From positions 965 through 37,407 of the forward strand of contig SGPL01000343.1 of the NCBI GenBank assembly GCA_004802705.1: a DNA stretch of 36,443 nucleotides, in the 5' to 3' direction. This DNA is from Bondarzewia mesenterica (lineage: Eukaryota; Basidiomycota; Agaricomycetes; Russulales; Bondarzewiaceae). Every line of letters starts with the position of its first letter. The first letter of the stretch is position 1. The notes under the pieces are model-generated. The model ran no database searches and had not been told where the DNA came from. It saw only the letters and a program-made list of their open reading frames with translations. Shown here piece after piece: positions 1 to 10,663 of this stretch. Made by a program: the position numbers and the translations under genes.

Positions 1-652
1 TCCGNNACCANNTTNNGNNCTNGCANTGTAGCACCCAAGCTCGCGCTGACAAAGAGGAATCACATCTGCCCATGTGAAATATTTCACGGGAAACGTGGAT
101 GAATTGGCTGACTACGCCACAAACAGGAAGATCGTTGGTATCGAGCGCACGAGGAAGTAGTAAACAAAATCAGGGAAAACCTAAGTGTGTGATGGTTCAC
201 GTCGCACTGCACAGGTCATCGTGGGATACCACCTGTAAAGGTGTCCAGATAAAACTCTCTCAAGCGATATTTCAAAAGAGGAAAAGTCTCTCCGCAACGC
301 ATGAANGCATATGGTCCCTTCATGGGAAATTTTGATATCACAAATTTTACCAGCACAGTGGACTGCAAAAGGACAATCGATGGGAAATGTTAAAATTCTC
401 AGCCTCGGGCATATCGCGGTCGCATGAAAGCTTACCGAATATTTTCTGTAACTCGAGCGAGATATGTAAGCCCACTNTTATGCAAAGAAGAGGTATGTCT
501 GTATCAGACGGCGTCGGAACACATGCAAGTGATGCAGTAAATAAACGCCTAAACACAGATCTGCCAGACGTGTTTAATCACGTGCATCTACTTCTCTTGA
601 CCATCACCGCGTGGAAATACATACTTTCTCTGATTCTCCTACTTACGATTCA
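1..652. other. Contig edge and MOB1 upstream region
   Basis: No gene is supported here. Ambiguous bases cluster in the first 30 positions and recur at 306 and 477, which suggests a contig end of poor quality. The open frames are short, contain the N positions and show no family resemblance. The last 100 bases before the MOB1 start are probably its promoter and leader. They hold a palindromic CACGTG at 579-584, about 70 bp upstream of the ATG, which may be a bHLH-type site or chance. Confidence 0.4.
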
Positions 653-1878
653 ATGTCTTCATTTTTCGGCCTGTAAGCGCACCTCACCATGCACTGTATC
701 CAACTCACTCGCGATCTCCGCTTCCAGGGGCAAAACACGAACGTTCAAGCCCCGCAGAGATGTCCCTGAGGGTACAAAGCAGTATCAGCTGAGAAAGTAC
801 GCCGAGGCCACCTTGGTCAGTTCTCGCTCATACGACACAGCGTTGATGAGAAGGTCTGAAGAGAATCCCGTGTAGGGATCGGGAAATTTGAGGTTGGCCG
901 TCAAGTTACCCGAAGGCGAGGATCTGAACGAGTGGTTGGCAGTACATGGTGCGGATTATGCTCTCTGAAATCCATGCATCCTCTGCGTTCCGAATGGTTG
1001 AACGTATGTCTTCGATTGACTTTATGACTGACCTAGCTGTCGACTTCTTCAATCACCTGAATATGTTGTACGGAACTGTCACCGAGTTCTGTACTGCACA
1101 AGAAGTATGTCTTCATTCTGGGGCCTTGACTTTGATGCGGCGTTAACTGTATATCTGCAACACCAGTGTCCAATTATGTCCGCCGGCCCACGGTAATGAA
1201 CGAATCTTGCCCCCTACTCGTAAAGACGGATTTCCTTATGATCTCACGCCAGTTACGAATATCTCTGGGAAGACGGCGTGAAGTATAGGCGACCGACGAA
1301 ACTACCAGCTCCAGAATATGTCGACGCGCTGATGAACTGGGCTCAGAACATTCTCGACGACGAGACTATGTTCCCTAACAAGATCGGTGCGTATTCGTGG
1401 TGGAATTCCACTCGGATGCCGCGATGACCCCTGTCTGGGATGGTCGTTGACTGAAACAAACGAATTCTCTTCCGGATCATCATCGTGATCTCAGGTGTTC
1501 CATTCCCCAAGAATTTCAGGGATACCGTTCGCACGATCGTCCGACGCCTTTTCCGCGTGTACGCCCACATTTACAGCAACCATTTCGATCAGATATGTGC
1601 CCTTGGCATTGAAGGTTGCCATCCTTCCCTCCCGTGATTTCCCTTCTTTGCATCTTACAAATTGTCCAACTTTTATCTAGCTCACCTCAACACGAGCTAT
1701 CGGCATTTCTTCCTGTTTATCAACGAGGTTTGCCCGTCACACCAGTCTGAACTCTTCCCCGCAAATTCGAATTGACTCAATGTTTGTTGTTTTTTAGTTT
1801 GATCTTGTAGACAAGAAAGAGCTCGCTCCTCTCGACGAGCTGAATGTAGCAATTCTTGCAGAGGAGAAGACACGATGA
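653..1878 (+). CDS. MOB1: MOB1 kinase activator (Mob1/phocein family)
   Basis: Mob1 is the small zinc-binding co-activator that binds NDR/LATS kinases (Dbf2 in budding yeast, Sid2 in fission yeast) and drives mitotic exit and septation. The protein is rebuilt from nine exons: 653-672, 728-815, 876-948, 1037-1104, 1167-1192, 1253-1386, 1495-1614, 1681-1727 and 1798-1878. They total 657 nt, or 218 residues, close to the usual 210-220. It starts MSSFFGL, then shows [36 protein letters not shown] and HFFLFINEF, which are family hallmarks. The zinc ligands are all present: Cys79, Cys84, His161 and His166, the same numbering as in animal MOB1. Every intron is GT-AG. The start is chosen because the first seven residues match the conserved N terminus, although that exon holds only 20 coding bases. 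Nothing looks broken. The gene faces the BTB gene in convergent orientation across a wide spacer. Confidence 0.95.
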
Positions 1879-3490
1879 CCGTGGTTCTTCAACTTCCCTC
1901 TCCGCACCAGATCCTTGTTCCGGCTCCGCTGTATGATTCTCCTCGCATACCCACCACCACCACGACGTCTCTCCAGTCCGAATATCTTTGACAAAGCCCG
2001 TCCGGGCCCGTCGCCCGTCTCTGTTCGCTTAACATATCCATACCCAGCCCTTTCTTGCGAATCCAGAAATGTGGTCTCGTTTGTTCGAATTGTGTTGGAT
2101 ACGTCATTTGGCCCCCGCGTCCCAATGTCCTGATCTCTCTCCCGGATCTGTGGTAAGTAGCCAAGTCAGAGGCTCCATCTGTCAGAGCCATGTGTTTGCA
2201 ATTTCCGTACGATGGCAGTGTCGTGATCAAGTAAAGTTTTAGCCTCGATGGGCGAGGTTGACTGGACTGCGACGAGACGACACAGGGGATGCGGAGCCCG
2301 TCTGCGGTTGCGGCTGAATCTGGGCGGGCTAACCCGGTATTCCTGCTGCTGTCAGGATCTCAGAAGAGGCATAAAAATAAAAAATTGGGTAGCCGATGGC
2401 AACACGAGACGGTGGCCCGTGCGGCCAGCTTTGACAGGTTTCATACCGGCCCGGCACTTTCTTCATTTTTTTGGAAAGTTGGAGAGGGTTTTCAGCCTTG
2501 CTCGCCCCGCCCTCTGGATTGCTTCCGAGTCGCTGGTATTCGATATCTGTCCCTATGTTTTGTGGCTTGGTATGAGGCAATAGTATGAGCCACAGATGTT
2601 GGCCGCCGTGCAACGGATTAGGTGTCTCTGTCTCCAAGACCGTAATTAAGATCATACTCATACTCAAAGATCAGATACTCATTCCCAGCATCGACTCCAC
2701 AGGCTGTAATAAGTCCCTGTGTGCGACACAAATGGACAACATACTGTCACATTGTGGAGCGTGCGTGACTTGTCCGTGACAGAGATGCTCAGAGATCTTA
2801 CCGTATCTGAGCGGCCCGCGGCAAACATCGGCAAAGGAAGATTCGATCGACCAATTGGCAATTGCGTCATAGAACCTTGTTTTCCGATCCGCCTATGCTC
2901 TCCTATGCTTTGGCGGAGCTCGTGATTTCTGACTGGAACACAAAATGAATGCGCAAAGAATTCAACGACATGACATTCAACAAAGTATACTTGCTAGGAC
3001 TAGAGTGCCCACAGTCCGTCGTGTGATACCAGAGGCTACAGTGGTTACAGTGTTACAGAAAGCTTTACAGTGAGGTCCTACAGTGTTTCAGACTGAATGT
3101 GGAGAAATGCATATGGCGAAGAGAGGGGACGGGGAAGGGGGGATAGGGGATAAGGGGAAATGGAGATGCTGCGTGTTTGTGCAAATCTGAGAGGGATTAT
3201 GAAAATAATTGATACGGTATATACACTAAACCGGACGATGCAAAAAAAGACGAGGGGACGAAGTACAAATTCATAAAATAAAGAAAAAGGATGAATACAG
3301 TAGAAAACAATTCGAGACGCGGTGTGCAGAAAGCGAGGAACGAGACGGTGCGATTGACGTGGCAAGTATTGTTCATGTGCGATACTTTTTCGCCGAGAAT
3401 GCGACAGAGCAAACTAGGTTCGTGCCGATGAAGAAGGTGAGTTTATATATGCGCTGTCAAAGACGTAAACATGCACGTACTTGGAAGGAT
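1879..3490. other. Gene-poor spacer between convergent MOB1 and BTB genes
   Basis: About 1.6 kb with no supportable gene. Small open frames exist on both strands (for example 2248-2583 plus and 3078-3365 minus) but overlap each other and have no recognisable domain or consistent splice sites. The part 2240-2560 is richer in CG-containing words than its surroundings. Around 3100-3320 one strand is purine-rich. The 3' ends of both flanking transcripts must lie here. I see no tRNA-like fold or clear transposon ends. Confidence 0.4.
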
Positions 3491-4630
3491 TCAAATAGTC
3501 CTCTGTGGAGATGAAAATATGCTCAACGAGGTAACGAACGATCCGGAAAAGGGTGTCGCATACCTTGACCACAGACCATTGTACGATGAGATTGTTGATT
3601 CGTTCTCTGAGCGCCACCTTGCACTGATCGCACGTTAAGTGAATGGCGAGCGGGGAGAGTGCCGCCTCTATGGAAGCTGTGGGTAAATCTGCCACGACGC
3701 GGCGCGTTCATGAAAGATAAAAGAAGGTACATTCCATTCATTGAACGTACCTGGTCTGGCATCCCACGCCAAATACGCGGAAGCCAACGCCCACGCTCTC
3801 GTCACCTTCTTCTGATCTGTTGAATCACAAGTTGGATTGGGTGCATGTGGATGTGGAGGGGGAAGCAGAAGCCGTTTGAGTGCGTCAACGCGCCCGAGGT
3901 GAAGGAAGAATAGACGCTTTAAATATACAGGTCCTACCCGTTTCACGATGTCGTCTGTCAAGGAGGAGAGGGGCAGTGAGAGGAGATAGGGAGATATTGA
4001 AACTGCGAGGTCGTAGAGGTCAAACGAAGCTGCGAGTGCATAGACCTCGACAGGCGAGGTCGCCGCATTAGACAGTAGGGTATTGAACAGTGACGTCGAA
4101 GGAGCAATGTGCGCCTTGACAGAGATGCCGTACGTGACCATGGAATGGACGGCGGCAATGATGGTATCGGTATCCGGAGAGTAATGTCCCACAGGCATGT
4201 TGTAAATTGAATGCAAAAGAACATTAAGGACTGAAGAATTTTCGGAAAGTGATAGGATATGTCCAGGTTCTTCTCCGTCTCCCTTCGCTGGCATGGGGAG
4301 CGAGAAATTAAACCCATTGTCTGAGGCTGCGAGGAGCTTGTGCGAGCTGACATAGAAGAATACGGAGTCGGAAGAAAGAACGACGAGGTCGATGACAGGG
4401 GAATCGAGGTGGGCACCAGGAAAGAATGTGGTCGAAACCGAGACGAGAGTTCCCTGCTCTTTCTCATCGTCAGGTGAGCCTGTTTGCGAAGCCTAGGGAA
4501 TTCGCTACGGATGAGATTCAAAGTCGACGAGAACAGCAACAACACGCACAGGAGGCGTCGGGACTTGAGAAGTGGGCACAGGAGAAAGGTCAATGAGCAT
4601 AGCGGGGTCGGACAGAGGTTTGGCAGACAT
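3491..4630 (-). CDS. BTB/POZ domain protein, basidiomycete type
   Basis: Probable protein-interaction protein of the BTB/POZ family that is greatly expanded in Agaricomycetes; its substrate or partner cannot be told. The model starts MSAKPLSDPAM at 4630. The main exon ends at 3751, followed by 3688-3564 and a last 12-nt exon at 3502-3491. The BTB core runs DLVVLSSDSVFFYVSSHKLL, then AASDNGFNFSLP. A helical C-terminal half follows, with VYLKRLFFLHLGRVDALKRL, LLPPPHPH, ARAWALASAYLAWDARP-like features and a paired-Cys segment (CDQCK). The protein ends VVKRTI. The first intron is uncertain. Donor gtgcgt at 4549 with acceptor at 4454 gives 306 residues. A donor at 4545 with acceptor at 4480 gives 316 residues. 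Both keep the frame. The family is seen clearly; the function is not. Confidence 0.8.
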
Positions 4631-4959
4631 GGTTGGGAGGAGGAAGAGCTTGAAGGAGGGAATGGAAATGGAAATGGGAAGACGGAAGTGCTATAAGTCG
4701 CCCAATGTTAGTGCGGCGCCCCACCTCCAAGAGTGGAAGCTGATCGCAAGCTTATGTACAAACACAATGTAACGTTAGATTCCTCTCAATACATCGGCCG
4801 GGTCACATTTCACTGTCACGCGGAGTCTAACCACCCCTCCGTATGCCTAGACACGTCCGATCCAAACGCGTACGGAAATGAACCAAAAAATCGGTTGATG
4901 TTGATCCACATGCGTACAGATGTCGCGCTGGTCAAAACCCAATCCCTGGCTACTCTTTT
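4631..4959. other. Intergenic: BTB upstream region and DBP8 3' region
   Basis: A 329-bp gap between two genes on the minus strand. It must hold the BTB promoter and the DBP8 transcript end. I see no gene, repeat or distinctive motif in it. Confidence 0.35.
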
Positions 4960-7076
4960 TCAAATCTCTTCCAGCTTCGCCCTCTTCTTTGCCTTGTGGA
5001 TTTTCTCTCGTTGGCCGAAGCTTGAATCGTGCAGCTCCTGAATCAAAAAATCAAGCATAACTCGCTTAGGGGAGGAATGGAGCATGAGTAAAACTCGGTC
5101 TTCTACTTACCATATTCGCTAGCCGCTTTGCCGTCGACACGGCGTTCAAGTGCTCCAACACCTTATTCTCAGGCAGCTCCATCTCCTTCAACTGAGTTTC
5201 TGGACCGACAACATGTCAGCGAATGTCGTACACACGGCGAAGGGGTTCCAAGACTCACTTATCCGTTGCTCGATGCTCAGCACCCTCTTCTCGTCCTTTT
5301 CGCACACAAAACTCACCGCCACACCCCCTCGGCCCGCCCGCGCCGTTCGACCCACCCGATGGGTATACTCTTCTGGTTCGTCAGGCAAGTCCCAGTTGAC
5401 CACCATCGCGACGTCCTCGATATCTAACCCTCGCGCGCCCACGTCCGTGCATATGAGCACAGGCACGACAGACGATCGGAAAAGCTGGAGCGAGTTCAGT
5501 CTCTCGCGCTGCGTCAGACGCGAATGCAAGGCCGTGCTGCGGATGGACATCGTTTTGAGTAAGTGAGTCAGATATGCCGCCGTCCGAGCCCGAGCACAGA
5601 AAATCATCGTCGGCGGAGGCTGTTCAGGCTCGTCATCGGCGTGCGTTTTCTTTTGAGAATTCTTCGATTTAGATTTGGTCTTGCGAGAAGGTTTGACAGG
5701 GTCCGGTGCTGCCCGTCGCAAGTGAAGCGTGGATTCTGGGGGACTGCAAAGGAGATGATATAGGTAAGACTCCCGTACGTGTGAGGGGACAAGGATATAG
5801 TATTGTTGCAGGGTCTCGACCGTTTCGGTTCTAAAGGCGAGACGGATCAGCAAGGGTTAGTCGTTGAAGGTTACATACCACATACGCCGCAATCATTTTA
5901 TGTATAAATGGTTTCTGCTTTCCCGGTTTCGGCGGTGCATCAGCAATGGAATCTATAGCTGGGGTCCAGGTCGCAGTGAAAAGTGCCGTCTGCCGGTCCT
6001 TGGGGAGGACGCTAAAAAGATAGGCCAGTTCGGCGGAGAATGTAGATGTCAGGAGCCGATCTGCTTCATCCAAAATCTATGGCAAAATCAATTCGGTCAG
6101 GATCGTGACAGACACACTGACAAGACACGTACCAGGAATTTGACCCTAGATAGGTCCCATTCGCCGCTGCTGCTACGCAAGTGATCTACGATGCGGCCAG
6201 GAGTCGCAACTACGACATGAGGACGATTTCCAAGCTCAAGAGCCTGTGCCATCATGTCCATACCACCAACGACGACGGCAGTACGGATGTTCAGCGGTGC
6301 GCCAAGCACGGCGAATTGTTCCGATATCTGGAATGCCAGTTCACTAGAATAGAGTGAGCGGTGGGAAAGCACATATATAGAGAAGTGAATAGGGCGCACC
6401 GCGTCGGCGTCAGAATGAGCGCAAAGATACCGTACGGGTCGACCGATAACGTTTGCAGGATAGGCAATGCAAACGCAATCGTTTTACCAGATCCGGTTTT
6501 CGCGTTTCCTATACAGTCCCTACCTTGGATTGACCCTCCGTCAGCAGACGCAGCTAAATCTGTCATGATCCACAAGAAAAACGGAGAAAGGTACTCGCCT
6601 GCAAGCAAAGGAGGTATACAAGCCGTTTGGACCTCCGTCGGTGCACGTATGGACATTTTGGAGAGCGTGTTGATGAGTGGGGTAGAGATATCAAGGGAGG
6701 AAAAAGTAGAGCGTTTAGGAACATCGGTTTTGAGTGGAGTGGGATGTGCCTTGGTAGGCTTGGGTATCTTTTGTATTCGGGAAGAGCTGGGATCGTCAGT
6801 AGTGTCCCAAAGACGTGCAGCCCTCTGCACTCTCTTCATCTGTCCCTCTTCTGGTTCACTCCCTTCTCCATCCTGCTCAACATCTTCCTCATCAGAAACA
6901 TATTCCAGGCGTTCTTCATCTGAACCTTCATCCAAGCTAACTTCGCCTTCCTCGCCTTCCTGGTCCTCGCTCGAGTCCACTTCGTTGGGGGTTTGCTTGC
7001 GTCGTTTCGGCTGCGGTTCTTCCTGTCGCCGCATCAAGTCGTCGGTCGTCAAAGTCTTCCGCTTAGGGCCAGCCAT
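4960..7076 (-). CDS. DBP8: ATP-dependent DEAD-box RNA helicase DBP8 (DDX49 family)
   Basis: Dbp8/DDX49 is a nucleolar helicase needed for 18S rRNA maturation and the 40S subunit. Seven exons (7076-6599, 6523-6400, 6343-6133, 6076-5886, 5830-5259, 5199-5111, 5037-4960) give 580 residues. An acidic, serine-rich N terminus (about residues 30-100) precedes the Q motif ([20 protein letters not shown]). Motif I AKTGSGKT is at 167-174, PTREL at 199-203, TPGR follows, DEAD is at 274-277, motif V runs [10 protein letters not shown] and motif [10 protein letters not shown] is at 492-499. [19 protein letters not shown] points to Dbp8 rather than a neighbouring family. Motif III is TAT (305-307) instead of SAT. 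RecA domain 2 carries a basic/acidic insertion at about 373-408. The first intron appears to be GC-AG and frame-neutral. The tail is rich in Lys and Glu, as usual for the family. Confidence 0.94.
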
Positions 7077-8650
7077 ACTCGAGTGAATGGAAGGTTAACA
7101 ATCGGTTTCCGAGAGTAGTCTGCGACAATGAGAGAAAAGTGTTGTGAAAACTGAAAATGTGACGAAAGAGAACTTGAAATGGATTGCGAATCCTCGGCCA
7201 ATGCCGATTCAATTTCAAAATATTAATTGTAGGCGCTTGTGTATGAAAGTCGAGATATCATTGGACGTCGAAAGACTTAGTACAAGTGCAGTAGTAGTAC
7301 AGTACGCATGACCTAAATGGACACAAAAATGCACTAATCCACAACAGATAGTCATCAATCTCCACAGGGTGTACAATGTCGAGGTTTCCATCGCATGAAA
7401 TTACTGGCACAAGTGTCACGACTGCGATCAGTCGGGATCTCAAGAATTATGTATCCGGGGAACCTCGCGCAAATCAAGCGCGCCGCCCGCTTCCTCACGA
7501 GCAAGCCCGTTTGCTGCAACTTCAGAGCTTCGCTAGGTCAGCCTCTGAATAACAATAGAGAGAGCGAAAGCGAATGGACTTATGCCACGAAAATGCAGGC
7601 AATGATCAATGCGATTGACTTACAGGTGTCAGCGGATTTCCCCTTGCTAGGGCAAGAGCAGCCCGTCGATCCTCATCCTCCGCCTAGTTGATTGCCGCCA
7701 GTAATCTTAAACATCGTTGGTCGGAGTCCAATGCTACGAGCGAAAACATGGTCATTAAGGACGCATTGGAAATGGCGCAAGTTTTGAAGTTGAGCATGAA
7801 GCGCAATTTGTTCGTCGGATGAAGGTGAATCTGCTCGTACTTATCTTCCTTTTATCTGAGGCCTCACTATCTAAAATATCTGTGAGTTCGAGCTGCTCGA
7901 TCAACAGTAACGTTTCTATGTCAGCCCCCAGTTGAAGATGAGGTTCAAAGATCGCCGTCATGATATTGAGATGGGAGACGATCGGAAAGGGTCCTTGCAA
8001 ATGAGAATTCCTCGTTTTATAGGAAAATCAACGAAAGAGTCCATTGCTTCGTTAGGTCCCGAGGCTAAGAATCGGAAGAGAAGGGTACTGCCGATGTGAA
8101 TCGTGGAGAGAGGGTGAAGACAAAAGCCCTACCTTCAGCCTATGATAACCGGTCGTAGTTACTCTTGGAGGCGAATACAGACATAAGTAGCGTAGTAGAA
8201 TGCGCAGTCCGTCACTTCATGTTCTAATTCTTTCCCTGCCTCGGAGCAGAGGCATGCCCTGACTGCTAATCGTACCACCCTGTTTGTAGTGCTTACATTC
8301 ATGAGCACATTCAATATGCGGATCAGATACATGCACGTACTCCCCAAAATACTAGCATCGATTCATAAAAATATATCCAGCGGACAACTTTTCCGTGAGT
8401 TCTGAATTAGCAGCCTGGAGAAGAACCTTGAAGCTTGACAGCTCGAGAAGTTACATCCTGAAATATGAGGCTAAACCCATACGGTTAGTATCAATGCTTA
8501 AGACAGTCTCAAATATCACAGTCATCATATATCTTCTGCTCGTTACCGTGTGCAGGTTCGAGTAAACAGACGAAAACACGTATTCGCGATTATACCATAC
8601 AATCCTACAATCAACATGGCAAAGGCGGTTTCAGTATCCCAAAAAAATCT
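7077..8650. other. DBP8 upstream region and gene-poor spacer
   Basis: About 1.6 kb between DBP8 and the YCII gene. The first few hundred bases are presumably the DBP8 promoter. The rest contains short open segments on both strands around 7376-8098 (listed separately) and an isolated minus-strand frame at 8347-8159 without family resemblance. I could not join any of these into a convincing gene. Confidence 0.35.
7376..8098 (+). other. Candidate small or decayed gene
   Basis: On the plus strand an ATG at 7376 opens a 59-codon frame beginning MSRFPSHEITG. It reaches a possible donor (gtcagc, from about 7538). Beyond a possible acceptor near 7630, an Arg/Ser/Ala-rich segment runs into a TAG near 7688. 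The same frame then continues for over 40 codons (segment with KHRWSESNATSENM). A further plus-strand frame rich in Lys and Arg ends at 8098 (KNRKRRVLPM). The minus strand has competing frames in the same interval. This could be a very small gene, a pseudogene or chance; I recognise no family. Confidence 0.2.
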
Positions 8651-9117
8651 TTACTTCCCAGGCAAAGGCGTCTGCGAGAGGAAAGGCGAGATCTTCAGAG
8701 CCTCCTTGTCCCACTGTCCTTGGAGTGAGTATTCTGAGAGTAACACAGAATATAAAGAACTCACGATGCCCTCTGTGTAGTAAACGTCACTTTCAATAAT
8801 GCTCTTCACTTCTTCCAAACTCTCCGCTTGGCAGATCAATGTAAAACCAATGAAATCCCTCTGAGCTGGGGGCAGAGACAACGAGTCATCTGGTGTCATC
8901 ATGCCACCGACGACTAGACGCCATTGTGTAAACGTCAATACTGATTTGTGAGGGAGAGAGGAATGAATATACGCATGAAATCCTTTTTCCACTTCTTCAT
9001 GCACTCGAAATGCGGCGCTAACCATTTAGTACGGCGCTCCATGATGCCTTCATCGGTGTAGAATGGGCAGTAGACAATGAACGTATGTTTTGTGGGTGCA
9101 CTTGTTGAATCGGCCAT
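8651..9117 (-). CDS. YCII-related domain protein
   Basis: A small soluble protein of the YCII/dimeric alpha-beta barrel type. The family's biochemical role is poorly defined, so no reaction is assigned. Exons 9117-8973, 8913-8765 and 8713-8651 total 357 nt, or 118 residues. It begins MADSTSAPTKHTFIVYCPFY; the TFIVYCP strand, GGMMTPD, the AESLEEVKSIIESDVYYTEG helix and WDKEALKISPF are typical of the family. The first intron could also end 27 nt earlier, but that would make it only about 32 nt, so the acceptor at 8914 is preferred. The start at 9117 fits the usual N terminus. The frame stays open upstream to an ATG at 9315, which would add 66 residues. A pyrimidine-rich stretch just upstream of 9117 looks like a transcription start region and supports the shorter form. 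Confidence 0.8.
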
Positions 9118-9968
9118 GACGATGCCAAAAGATGCGATGAAGAGAAATAATTGGGAAGAGAAGCGTCCAAACGGCGCTGGTGGCCTGTATATACCTTCAT
9201 ACTCATGCCGAGTCAGAGAGCGAAGTCGACGGACCTCCCGTTCGTGGTTTGTCAGAAGGAGGAGATGTGGGATGTAAGATCCTGGACCATCGGATATCGA
9301 GGCTGGGGAGCTCATGGTATCTCACAACTACATCCCGATGGCACATAGGGACCTCACGACATGATACATCGTGAGCCCATGGTGAGACCTGAGGCCTGAA
9401 TACTGAGGTCTGAGTACTCTGTAGGATTCTGTCCTCATGCATCATGCTTGAATCTGAATTTATATTTCGCGGTTTCGCGGTTTCAGCACCTCGACGAGAG
9501 CCACGTGCGCGATTGGCCGGGCGCTTGGCTCGTAGATCTATGTTCTATGTAAAGGTTTTTTATTGGTGATTGATTGCACTATACGCTTGAACACATATTG
9601 GGGCTTGATCTCATGAACCATTAAAAACAACGTCGACAGGAGCTGACTGGGCGCTAGAATGAGGAGGGAGGGAGAGGAAGTTGGAAAACAACAGCGACTT
9701 CTATCTCTTACAACTCTCCGGAAGTATGGGCGTTTGGGCACGCGCAGTGGACAAAGACAGACACCTCATTTGGAAGACCACCACTTGCAGTCAATGAAAA
9801 GAAAGGAATACGGCACTGTGCGCTGAACACTGAGCCGCTGGAGTTGGTGGAAAGAACAAGTCGGGCTGTTTAAGGGCAGGCGAAACGACGAGCGTGTGTA
9901 GCATGTCGACGATGAAAGGACAGCTCACATGTATACAGCTTGCAAAACACTGGCACCAATACTTACTG
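9118..9968. other. YCII gene upstream region and spacer
   Basis: An 850-bp gap without a supported gene. The stretch 9440-9530 looks promoter-like for the minus-strand YCII gene. It has a direct repeat of ttcgcggtt near 9466-9483, a CACGTG at 9502-9507, and an inverted CCAAT box (attgg at 9512-9516). The remaining open frames, such as 9741-9538 minus, have no recognisable content. Confidence 0.3.
9353..9375. repeat. Short inverted repeat (7-bp arms, 9-nt loop)
   Basis: The arms ctcacga (9353-9359) and tcgtgag (9369-9375) are perfect complements around a 9-nt loop. Close by, agacct and aggtct (within about 9384-9410) form a second, weaker inverted pair together with repeated ctgag words. The function is unknown; it lies in the likely leader or promoter of the YCII gene and may be chance. 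Confidence 0.4.
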
Positions 9969-10505
9969 CTATGTATAAGAGAGAGCGAGAGCTGGTATGC
10001 TGTGCTGGTTGAAGAACTGGATAAAATTTATGTAAGTGCATTTAGGTCGATCTCTTGCACTTGAGCACAACGAGCATCTAATACTCATTTCAAGGCAGAA
10101 CTCATGCGGAAGCGCCTTCCAAGATGAGGCAACGAGTTCTTTAATACGATCCGATATCAATTGCTCACCGGAATGACACAGAAGTATTCTGAGTCTCGAG
10201 CGACGGCCAATGCCTTGACATCCGGGACAGTCCCGTGAACGATTATGGGAAGATGAAGGGAGGCCAAGTGGCAGATGGACTGGTCAATGGAATGAGGGAA
10301 AGGATTGAGGACAAAAACAAAGGAAAGCGAGATTCTTTCGTGTGCGTGCCGCATATCTTGCATGTAACCGCCGAGGGCTAAGAAACCTAGTACAATTAAC
10401 TTATCAGCATACAACATATGTGCAGGACTTACCGAGGCAACATCCTCGATAAGATTCCAAAACAACATGGATCAACTCGTTGAAGGGAAGTGCATCTGTG
10501 AGCAT
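9969..10505 (-). CDS. Hypothetical protein, 145 residues, no recognised family
   Basis: I do not recognise this protein. Three exons (10505-10433, 10386-10169, 10115-9969) with two well-formed introns give 438 nt, an exact frame. The introns are gtaagt...ctag (46 nt) and gtgagc...ggaag (53 nt). The protein starts MLTDALPFNELIHVVLESYR, contains a hydrophobic stretch (ISLSFVFVLNPFPHS, then HLASLHLPIIVHG), and has several cysteines, including a CSLCSS pair near the C terminus. There is no signal peptide or clear membrane helix. It lies between the YCII gene and SUA5, all on the minus strand. The splice consistency argues for a real gene. The lack of a family and the short exons leave open a decayed or taxon-restricted gene. 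The start codon is uncertain, since an acceptor-like cag lies just after it. Confidence 0.45.
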
Positions 10506-10663
10506 ACTTCTCTATTAATTTATGGCAGATACAGAATATGTCTAGAATAGCCTACAACGATCATGAGAAAGTAATTGATGAAGCGCGAAAGAAGGTGAGA
10601 CTCACTATATACGATCTAGGATACATAAAAACACAGGCTGGGCGCAAACCTTCTAAGTCGTCC

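Noticed and set aside
6361..7086. 241-codon plus-strand open frame
   Set aside because: It is antisense to DBP8 exons 1 and 2 and the introns after them. The minus strand carries unmistakable helicase motifs; this frame is Ser/Arg/Gly-rich mirror sequence.
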